NCBI GenBank assembly: GCA_023150805.1
Contig: JAKLKF010000058.1
Coordinates: forward strand, 1 to 45,158
Direction: 5' to 3'
Source: Myxococcota bacterium
GTDB lineage: Bacteria; Myxococcota_A; UBA796; UBA2385
Length of the DNA: 45,158 nt
The notes beneath the pieces were generated by a model that was not told where the DNA came from, searched no databases, and worked only from the letters and a program-made list of their open reading frames with translations. Shown piece after piece: positions 32,985 to 39,759 of this stretch; within the stretch, counting starts at the first letter, position 1; each line of letters opens with the position of its first letter. Position numbers and translations under genes: made by a program.

Positions 32985-34283
32985 GTGGACCTGCCCGACC
33001 GCCACCGCGTCCGCCTGCTGGCCGAAGACCGCCCGGCCATCGTGCTGTCCACCGACTACCGGGTGCTGGCCGCCAACGGGGCCTACCGGGCGCGCTTCCG
33101 CGACCGCATCCGGCTGGGCCACGACCGCTGCCACGCCGTGAGCCACGGCTTCGACCGCCCCTGCGACGGCATGGGCGAGTCCTGTCCGATGCTGGCGGCC
33201 ATGGAGACGGGCCAGCCGGCCCGCGTGCTGCACATCCACCACGGCCCCGAGGGCCCCGAGCACGTCGACGTGCACGCCGTGCCCCTCGCCGACGACCAGG
33301 GCCAGGTCCGCTGGCTGATGGAGGTGCTGGTCCCGGTGGCCGAGGTGGACGACGACGCCGGCCTGGTCGGTCGCTCCCGCCCCTTCCTGGACGCCCTGGA
33401 CCTGGTGCGGCGCGTCGCCGGGACCGACCTGCCCGTGCTGCTGTTGGGCGAGACGGGCTCGGGCAAGGAGGGGCTGGCGCGCGCCGCGCACGCGATGAGC
33501 GGACGGGTCGGCAACTTCGTGGCGCTGGAGTGCTCGGGCCTGCCCGAGAGCCTCTTCGAGAGCGAGCTGTTCGGCTACGAGGCGGGGGCCTTCACCGGCG
33601 CGCGCGGCCGCAAGCAGGGCCTGGTCGAGGTCGCCGCCGAGGGCACGCTGTTCCTGGACGAGGTGGGCGAGCTGCCCCTGACCCAGCAGGCCAAGCTGCT
33701 GCACCTGCTCGAGTCCCGCACCTTCCGGCGGGTGGGGGGCGTCGACCCGCGGCTGGCCAGCTTCCGCCTGGTCTGCGCCACGCACCGCGACCTGGAGGCC
33801 ATGGTCCGGCAGGGCAGCTTCCGCCAGGACCTGTTCTTCCGGATCGCCGCCTTCCCGGTGCCCGTCCCGCCGCTGCGCGCGCGCCGGGAGGACCTCGCGC
33901 TGCTCGTGCCGCACCTGCTGGCGCAGGTCGCCCCCGGGCGCAGCCTGTCGCCTGCGGCCTGGGCTTGCCTGCGGCGGCACGACTTCCCCGGCAACGTGCG
34001 CGAGCTGCGCAACGTGCTCCAGCGGGCCGCCATCCTGGCCGACGGCCCGCGCATCCAGCCCGAGCACCTGCCGCCGGCCCTGCGCGGGGCGGGGGCGGTC
34101 GCGCCGCCCCCGGCGGTGGAGGGGGCCCTGGACCTGCGCAGCCTGGAGCAGGTGGAGCGCGACCACCTGGCGCAGGCGGTGGCGGGCTTCCCGGGGGACC
34201 GCGCGGCGCTGGCCCGGGCGCTGGGCCTCTCGGAGCGCACGCTCTACCGTCGGCTGCGCGCGCACGGCCTCGCGGGGCGCTGA
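32985..34283 (+). CDS. Sigma54-dependent activator with Cys-containing PAS-like sensor
   Basis: 432 residues from GTG 32985. Residues ~10-120 form a PAS-like sensor with cysteines in RCHAVSHGFDRPCDGMGESC, a pattern common in PAS domains of sigma54 regulators and plausible for redox, metal or sulfide sensing. The AAA+ domain has Walker A LLGETGSGKEGLA, the sigma54-contact loop GAFTGA (201-206), Walker B GTLFLDEVGELPL and RIAAFPVPVPPLRARREDLA. The C-terminal Fis-type HTH is ALARALGLSERTLYRRLRAH. It is divergent from the DUF1641-SQR operon and convergent with the small gene at 34297, each of which has its own sigma54 promoter, so it is most simply their activator. Confidence 0.9.
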   Translation: MDLPDRHRVRLLAEDRPAIVLSTDYRVLAANGAYRARFRDRIRLGHDRCHAVSHGFDRPCDGMGESCPMLAAMETGQPARVLHIHHGPEGPEHVDVHAVPLADDQGQVRWLMEVLVPVAEVDDDAGLVGRSRPFLDALDLVRRVAGTDLPVLLLGETGSGKEGLARAAHAMSGRVGNFVALECSGLPESLFESELFGYEAGAFTGARGRKQGLVEVAAEGTLFLDEVGELPLTQQAKLLHLLESRTFRRVGGVDPRLASFRLVCATHRDLEAMVRQGSFRQDLFFRIAAFPVPVPPLRARREDLALLVPHLLAQVAPGRSLSPAAWACLRRHDFPGNVRELRNVLQRAAILADGPRIQPEHLPPALRGAGAVAPPPAVEGALDLRSLEQVERDHLAQAVAGFPGDRAALARALGLSERTLYRRLRAHGLAGR

Positions 34284-34302
34284 GCGCGCCGGGTGCTCAG
34301 CG
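34278..34302. terminator. Bidirectional hairpin containing both stop codons
   Basis: CGCTGAGC (34278-34285) pairs with GCTCAGCG (34295-34302), 8 bp perfect, 9-nt loop. The activator stop (34281-34283) and the convergent gene stop (TCA 34297-34299) are both inside the stem. Confidence 0.6.
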
Positions 34303-34602
34303 TCGGACGAGCAGCAGGTCGCTGCGGTCGGTGTCGGGGCGGAGGATGCGCACCTCGACCAGGTCGTCGGAGAGGGCCACCGCGACCTGGACCGGGCCGC
34401 CCGCCGCCCGGTCGGACTCCTCGGCCTCGCCTGCCACCCCCGCCACCATGCCGGCCACCAGGTCGCCCGGCACCCCGGCCATGGCCAGCGGCCCGCGGGC
34501 CAGGCGGGTGATGGTCCCCTCGACCCAGGCGCGGACGGGCTCCGCGGCGTCGTGGTGGAACTCGGCGCAGACCAGGGGTGACATCGGGGCCGGACCAGCC
34601 AT
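34297..34602 (-). CDS. Small unknown protein under a sigma54 promoter
   Basis: 101 residues from ATG 34602 (GGAG-TCCGC-ATG). The longer frame to 34665 would start upstream of the promoter and is rejected. The sequence has a central Gly/Ala/Val helix (LAMAGVPGDLVAGMVAGVAG) and a C-terminal strand pair (PVQVAVALSDDLVEVRILRP). No family recognised, no signal peptide. The promoter context makes it a probable member of the sulfide-linked regulon. Confidence 0.6.
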   Translation of the reverse strand: MAGPAPMSPLVCAEFHHDAAEPVRAWVEGTITRLARGPLAMAGVPGDLVAGMVAGVAGEAEESDRAAGGPVQVAVALSDDLVEVRILRPDTDRSDLLLVRR

Positions 34603-34631
34603 GCGGACTCCGGGGAGTGGGTCGGTCGATT

Positions 34632-34646
34632 GCAGGAGGTGTGCCA
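34632..34646 (-). promoter_or_regulatory. Second sigma54 promoter, upstream of the 101-residue gene
   Basis: The minus strand reads TGGCAC-ACCTC-CTGC, one mismatch to consensus with correct spacing, and shares TGGCACACC with the SQR promoter. It is 30 bp before ATG 34602. Confidence 0.7.
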
Positions 34647-34867
34647 CCCCCCTGGCGAGGGCCACGATCGCGACATTTTCGCGCCCTGCGTCGCCCGGCC
34701 GACACCCTCCCGGCCGTCCGGGCCTGTGCCAATGCGCAACACCTCGGCGTCGCTAGTGAGAAATCGCCCGCATGGCACCGCTTTGCGCGGTCCGCAGAGG
34801 CTTGCGGCGCCCCCCTGGTCAGCCTTACAATCGCGCCTCTCGCCCGGTCGCAGGCCCGGCCGTCTGT

Positions 34868-34914
34868 GCCTCGGATCTCTGCCTCGGATCTCTGCCTCGG
34901 ATCTCTGCCTCGGA
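34868..34914 (+). repeat. 13-bp tandem repeat in the 5' leader of the annexin-calpain gene
   Basis: The unit GCCTCGGATCTCT is present three times (34868-34880, 34881-34893, 34894-34906) plus a partial fourth copy (GCCTCGGA, 34907-34914). The last copy runs into the GGAG ribosome binding site of ATG 34921. The rest of the 318-bp gap from 34603 holds the sigma54 promoter for the minus-strand gene and no other gene that I can see. Confidence 0.9.
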
Positions 34915-34920
34915 GCCGCC

Positions 34921-37900
34921 ATGGACAAGGCCACCCTCCCCGCGGCCCCCGCCGTGCAGTCCGACCTCTCGCGGTCGACCCCCAGCTCCGGCGGCACCAC
35001 GGGCGCAGGGCAGGCGCTGGACACCCACGGCGCGGCCCAGGGCAGCGCGGGCAACGCCTTCGTCGCCGGCACCCTGGGGCAGCAGTCCGCCAGCGGCGCG
35101 CCGGCCCTGCCGCCGGGCTTCGACCCCGACGCCAAGGCCCAGGCCCTGCACGCCGCCATGTCGGGCTGGGGCACCGACGAGCGCGCGATCCTGGACGTGC
35201 TCTACAGCGGCGGCGCCGGCATGAACGCCGCGGTCGCCAGCGCCTACCAGCGCCGCTACGGCAGCAGCCTGAAGGCCGACCTCCAGGGCGAGCTGTCGGG
35301 CGCCGACCTGGAGAAGGCGCTCACGCTGCTGAGCCAGGGCCAGCTCACGCTCGCCGACAAGATCCGCGAGGGCGCACGCGGCTGGGGCACCGACGAGACG
35401 CGCATCTTCCAGGCGCTGGAGCGCGCCAGCGCCCAGGACCTGGCGGGCGTGAAGGCCGACGCCGAGGTGATGGGCATCCTGTCGTCAGAGCTGTCGGGCG
35501 AGGACTACAAGCTGGCCCTGGCCTACCTCGACGGCCAGGGCGTGCTGGCCGCCAGCCTGCGGCGGGCCATCGACGGCCTGGGCACCGACGAGCAGGCGAT
35601 CTGGGACGCGCTCTCCCGGGCCTCGCAGGCCGAGAAGGCCTTCGTGCTCGCCCAGCCGGCGCTCACGGCCGACCTGCGCCGCGACCTGTCGGACAAGGAC
35701 TGGTTCCGCTTCGAGCGGATGCTGCGCGGGGCGCTGGACAACGTCGACCGGCTCGAGCTGGCCATGATGGGCTGGGGCACGGACGAGGAGGGCGCGCAGG
35801 CGGCCATCGCCGCGCTCACGGCCGAGGAGTACGGCCGCCTGCCGGGGGACATCGACGCCCGCATCGAGGGCGAGCTGTCCGGCCGCGAGCTGGTCCTGGC
35901 GCGCGAGGCGCTGCACCAGAAGCGCATCGAGTACGACGCCGACTACCGCAACGCCTACATGGCGAAGCAGAGCGCCGCCCTGGGCGCTGGCGCCCTGCAG
36001 CACGAGGGCGCCAGCGCCCTGCTGGCCCAGCAGGGGCAGGCCCAGTCCGCCGTGGGCCGGCTGTTGGCCGCCGTCACCGGCATGGGCACCGACGACACGA
36101 CCGTCTGGACCGTGCTCAGCGAGCTGTCCTCGGCCGAGCGGACCTTCATCCTGGACTTCAACCCCGAGGGCGTGCTGGACGCGCTGCGCGCCGACCTCAG
36201 CGGCAGCGACTACCAGCGGCTGCTGTCGGTGCTCGGCGGCGGCGGCGCGGCCGCGCTGATCGGGGTGGCGACGTCGGGCTGGGGCACCGACGAGGGCATG
36301 ATCTACCGGACCGTCGACCGGGCCGCGAAGGAGGGCACGGCCGCCGCCCTGCTCGCCGACGCCCAGGCGATGCAGGCCCTGAAGAAGGACCTGTCTCCGG
36401 CCCGCTTCGACATCGTGATGGAGGTGCTGTCCTCCGGCCGCTTCGACGCCCGCCAGCGCGTGCTGTGGGCCACCCTGGGCGCGGGCACCGACGAGGAGCT
36501 GCTCTTCGCGGTGCTGGGCAAGCACGGCGCCGAGCTGCGGCAGGGCCAGGGCATCGTCGGCGACGTCGACCAGGTCCTCCAGGCCGAGCTGTCGACCAGC
36601 GAGTACTGGCGCGCACTCGACCTCATCCGCGGGGAGCCGACGACCGAGGCCGACCGCCTGGCCCGCGCCAAGGAGCAGCTCGAGCGGGAGCGCGGGGGCG
36701 CCGGCGACGCCATCGTCGGGGCCTTCTCGGCCTCGGGCGAGCGGGCCGACGACGCCTGGCGCGAGTACCAGGCCACCTACAACAACGCGAGCATGGACGG
36801 GCAGATCTCCGAGCAGGAGACGGCCACGCTGCGCCGCGACGAGCAGTTCTCGCAGCAGTCCACCGCGGCCTATGCCCAGACAAAGGCCACGGTCGCCGCC
36901 TGGGCCACCCAGATCGCCGTCGCCGTCGTCGGCGCCGCCGCCACGATCCTGACCGCGGGCGCGGCCGGCCCCTTCGTCGCCGGCATCGCGGCCAGCCTGG
37001 GCGGCAACGTCGCCATCGCGGCCGAGGCCATGGTGATGGCGGCGGCGATGAAGGTCGGGCTCAACCGCGCCATCCTGGGCGAGGGCTACGACCTGCAGAG
37101 CATGGACGCCCTGATCGACGGCGTGGGCGCCTCGCTGGAGATCGGCCTGTCGATGGTGGGCGGGCACCTGGCCGGCAAGGTGGCCGAGGGCCTGTCCAAG
37201 ACGGCGGTCGCCCGCAGCGTGGGCCCCTCGATCGAGAAGGTGCTGGGCGGCGCCGGGCGGCGCATCCTGGCCCAGGGCATGGAGGGTGGCATCGACGGCG
37301 CCATCGGCGGCCTGGGCGAGGGCGCCTTCAAGGCCGCCGCCCAGGAGTCGACCTGGCGGGGCGACGTGGAGGACATGTTCGGCCGCGTGTCGGGCAGCAT
37401 GATCCGCAACAGCCTGCAGAGCGGGGCCGGCGGCTTCGCCACCAAGACGGCCTTCGCCAGCCTGGGCGAGGTGTACGGCGCCTACGTCGCGGCGAAGCAC
37501 GGCGAGGATCCGTCCAAGTACGCCGTGCCCGGCGACCCGGACGTCGACGAGGCGGGCAAGGGGATCCGCCGCCAGCAGGACGAGGCCCTGCCCGGCCTGC
37601 GCGACACGCACGCGGGCAAGGAGTACCAGGACTTCGAGGACGGCCAGGCCTTCGTCAAGGGCCGCACCGACGAGGCCGACATCGACCCCAACGACGTCAA
37701 GCAGGGGGCGCTGGGCGACTGCTACCTGATGGCCGGCATGGCGGCCCAGGCCCGCGCCGAGCCCGAGGCCATCCGCCGCATCATCAAGGACAACGGCGAC
37801 GGCACCTTCGAGGTCACGCTCTACATCCGCAACAAGGCCTACAGCCAGCCCGTCGCGATGACGCGGACCATCGACGCCCGCCTGCCCGTCAAGAGCACGG

Positions 37901-38376
37901 ACACGCCGCTGTACGCCGGCCTCGGCGACGCGACGGACGAAGGCGACGAGCTGTGGGTGGCCCTCATCGAGAAGCGGCTGGCCCAGGAGAAGGGCAGCTA
38001 CGACCTGATCAGCGGCGGCAACATCGCCAAGGGCTTCCACTTCAACGGCGCCAGCGAGCTGTTCACCGGCAAGGCCGAGCGCTACTTCTCGACCAGCTCC
38101 CTGTCCGAGGACCGCGTGCTGCAGATGATGCAGGCCGCCCTGGACGGCAAGAAGCCGATCACGGTGGACTCCATGAACATGGAGAACCTGCCGGACCTCA
38201 CCAAGGAGGCGAACGCCGTCAACGTCTACGGCAACCACGCCTACGCGGTGCAGGCCGTGGACATCGCCAACAAGACGGTGACCCTGCAGAACCCCTGGGG
38301 CAGCCACCACGTCACCGACCTGCCCGTCAAGGACTTCATGCGCTTCTACCGGGCGGTCCGCGTCGGCGGCAACTGA
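34921..38376 (+). CDS. Annexin-repeat / EF-like / calpain-type cysteine protease fusion
   Basis: 1151 residues from ATG 34921 (GGAG 6 nt upstream). No signal peptide; the Ser/Gly/Ala leader includes GNAFVAG. Seven annexin-type motifs G-x-GTD(E/D) start at residues 82, 154, 219, 284, 387, 453 and 520. Repeat 1 (GWGTDERAI...GELSG) keeps the type II calcium geometry, G82, G84 and E124 at +40 as in annexin V. An EF-hand-like loop NASMDGQISEQE lies at 622-633. A Gly/Ala hydrophobic segment (about 660-720) resembles pre-toxin regions. The C-terminal domain has the calpain triad: C934 in QGALGDCYLMAG, H1106 in GNHAYAV and N1124 in LQNPWG. Prediction: calcium- and membrane-responsive protease, possibly an exported effector. 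Stop overlaps the next gene. Confidence 0.85.
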   Translation: MDKATLPAAPAVQSDLSRSTPSSGGTTGAGQALDTHGAAQGSAGNAFVAGTLGQQSASGAPALPPGFDPDAKAQALHAAMSGWGTDERAILDVLYSGGAGMNAAVASAYQRRYGSSLKADLQGELSGADLEKALTLLSQGQLTLADKIREGARGWGTDETRIFQALERASAQDLAGVKADAEVMGILSSELSGEDYKLALAYLDGQGVLAASLRRAIDGLGTDEQAIWDALSRASQAEKAFVLAQPALTADLRRDLSDKDWFRFERMLRGALDNVDRLELAMMGWGTDEEGAQAAIAALTAEEYGRLPGDIDARIEGELSGRELVLAREALHQKRIEYDADYRNAYMAKQSAALGAGALQHEGASALLAQQGQAQSAVGRLLAAVTGMGTDDTTVWTVLSELSSAERTFILDFNPEGVLDALRADLSGSDYQRLLSVLGGGGAAALIGVATSGWGTDEGMIYRTVDRAAKEGTAAALLADAQAMQALKKDLSPARFDIVMEVLSSGRFDARQRVLWATLGAGTDEELLFAVLGKHGAELRQGQGIVGDVDQVLQAELSTSEYWRALDLIRGEPTTEADRLARAKEQLERERGGAGDAIVGAFSASGERADDAWREYQATYNNASMDGQISEQETATLRRDEQFSQQSTAAYAQTKATVAAWATQIAVAVVGAAATILTAGAAGPFVAGIAASLGGNVAIAAEAMVMAAAMKVGLNRAILGEGYDLQSMDALIDGVGASLEIGLSMVGGHLAGKVAEGLSKTAVARSVGPSIEKVLGGAGRRILAQGMEGGIDGAIGGLGEGAFKAAAQESTWRGDVEDMFGRVSGSMIRNSLQSGAGGFATKTAFASLGEVYGAYVAAKHGEDPSKYAVPGDPDVDEAGKGIRRQQDEALPGLRDTHAGKEYQDFEDGQAFVKGRTDEADIDPNDVKQGALGDCYLMAGMAAQARAEPEAIRRIIKDNGDGTFEVTLYIRNKAYSQPVAMTRTIDARLPVKSTDTPLYAGLGDATDEGDELWVALIEKRLAQEKGSYDLISGGNIAKGFHFNGASELFTGKAERYFSTSSLSEDRVLQMMQAALDGKKPITVDSMNMENLPDLTKEANAVNVYGNHAYAVQAVDIANKTVTLQNPWGSHHVTDLPVKDFMRFYRAVRVGGN

Positions 38377-38768
38377 TGCCGGCGCCCACGGCCCTGCTGG
38401 TCCTGGTGGGAGGCGTCGCCTGCGCGGCCGAGCCTGCCCTTCCGCCCCCCGCGCCGCTCCCCGCGGCGACCGGGTCCCCCGTGTTGATCGAGGCCCCCAT
38501 GCGGATCGAGACGATCGATGAGACCACCGTCGGTGACCTGGGCGGCGTGCGCGTGCCCATGGGCAACATGACGACGGGCACCTACACCCTGCCCGACGGC
38601 AGCGAGGGGCGCGGCACCATCTGCAGCCTGGCGCTGCCCGGCCAGGTGGGCGTCTTCGTCGGCCTGGGCAGCGTGGTCGACGTGCAGGGCACCCGCTGGG
38701 AGGTCATCGGCATCGAGAAGCCCCCCGGCCAGCTCGGCTCCGTCACCCTGCGGCGCCTCGATGGCTGA
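38376..38768 (+). CDS. Small exported protein coupled to the annexin-calpain gene
   Basis: 130 residues from ATG 38376, sharing the A of the upstream TGA. N-terminus MPAPTALLVLVGGVACAAEP is a short signal peptide, possibly a poor lipobox (GVAC). The mature part is Pro-rich, then a compact domain (TYTLPDGSEGRGTICSLALP..., GVFVGLGSVVDVQGTRWEVI) with one Cys. No family recognised. Coupled translation and export suggest an extracytoplasmic partner, inhibitor or immunity protein for the protease; this is inference from position only. Confidence 0.6.
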   Translation: MPAPTALLVLVGGVACAAEPALPPPAPLPAATGSPVLIEAPMRIETIDETTVGDLGGVRVPMGNMTTGTYTLPDGSEGRGTICSLALPGQVGVFVGLGSVVDVQGTRWEVIGIEKPPGQLGSVTLRRLDG

Positions 38769-39732
38769 GCCCTCGCCGACCGGGGCGCCGATCGACGCCC
38801 TCTTCCGTGGCGCCGCCCGCCTGGGCCTGATGCTGGGCGCGCTCGACCTGCCCTGGCCCTCGGTGACCCCGCTGGTCGCCGCCTTCCCCGCCGAGCTGCG
38901 CGACGAGCTGGACCTGGGCGTGGCCCTGGCCGACGACGCCCCCGACGCGCCGCGGCTGTGGCTGCGCACCACGGTCCAGGGCAAGGCCGGCACCTTCCGG
39001 GTCGCGCGCTTCCTGGAGGAGCGCGGCGTCCCCGAGGACCGGCTGCGCCGCCTGCTGGTGACCGCGAACCGCTTCGCGCACCGCCACCTGCTCTTCCTGC
39101 TCGGGGTGGGATCCCAGGGCATCTGCCGGGCGGCCTGGGTCTTGCGGCAGCCGCTGGCCCTGCCCCACGCCCGGGGCTGGCTCCAGGACGACGGCGTGGA
39201 CCTGGACGCGCGGGCGCGCGTGGAGCGGGTCGGCCAGGTCCTGGAGCGGCAGGACGTGCATGCCCTGGGCGAGCAGCTCGACCTGGGGTCGCCCGCTCCG
39301 GGGGGCGGCGCCCACCGCCACCTGCTGTACTTCTCGCAGCCCGCGCACGGGGCGAGCTGGAGCCGCATGGAGCAGGCCAGCCTGGCGGCCGGGCTGCCCG
39401 CGGCACAGTGGGCCAGCGTCGAGGCGCGGATGCCCCAGCTCATCGGCCGGGCCGCGAGGCTGGGCCTGGAGCTGCACGCCGGCGAGGTGGCGGCGGTGCG
39501 CCTGGAGGTCGAGGACGTGCCCGCCGCGGGCCTGCCCGCCGGGCTGGCGCCCGTGGTCACCCAGCGGGTCGGCGTGTTGCTGGACCTCGCCGGGCGGGAG
39601 CACCTCGACCTGGCGGGCCTTCGCCTGCCGCTCTTGGGGCCGGGCGAGGGGATCGCCTGGTCTTTGGTGGGTCCGGCGCCCGCGTCGGACGCGACCACCG
39701 ACCGCTCGCCGCCCGATCTCGCGACGAACTGA
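38761..39732 (+). CDS. Unknown 323-residue protein, third gene of the annexin-calpain operon
   Basis: Starts at ATG 38761 inside the end of the previous gene (8-bp overlap, ATGGCTGA). Cytosolic, Ala/Leu/Arg-rich and mainly helical, with LFRGAARLGLMLGALDLPWP near the start and GGGAHRHLLYFSQPAHGASW in the middle. No catalytic motif or family recognised. The operon position suggests a chaperone, adaptor or regulator for the protease, but nothing in the sequence proves it. Confidence 0.6.
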   Translation: MAEPSPTGAPIDALFRGAARLGLMLGALDLPWPSVTPLVAAFPAELRDELDLGVALADDAPDAPRLWLRTTVQGKAGTFRVARFLEERGVPEDRLRRLLVTANRFAHRHLLFLLGVGSQGICRAAWVLRQPLALPHARGWLQDDGVDLDARARVERVGQVLERQDVHALGEQLDLGSPAPGGGAHRHLLYFSQPAHGASWSRMEQASLAAGLPAAQWASVEARMPQLIGRAARLGLELHAGEVAAVRLEVEDVPAAGLPAGLAPVVTQRVGVLLDLAGREHLDLAGLRLPLLGPGEGIAWSLVGPAPASDATTDRSPPDLATN

Positions 39733-39759
39733 CCCCCCGGTCCCGGGCCATCGGGTCAG
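39729..39759. terminator. Bidirectional hairpin with both stop codons in the stem
   Basis: CTGACCC (39729-39735) pairs with GGGTCAG (39753-39759); a nested CCCGG-TC-CCGGG lies in the loop. The stops at 39730-39732 and TCA 39756-39758 are in the arms of this convergent pair. Confidence 0.55.

Noticed and set aside
34773..34786. Possible third sigma54 promoter TGGCAC-CGCT-TTGC on the plus strand upstream of the annexin-calpain gene
   Set aside because: The spacer is 4 nt instead of 5, putting GG and GC one base too close. RpoN promoters rarely tolerate this.
35485..38310. 941-codon minus-strand open frame opposite the annexin-calpain gene
   Set aside because: Very high GC3 on the plus strand makes long antisense frames. 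Its product is Val/Leu/Gly/His-rich with no motif, while the plus frame has multiple conserved domains. The same applies to long antisense frames at 874-2835 and 41177-44050.
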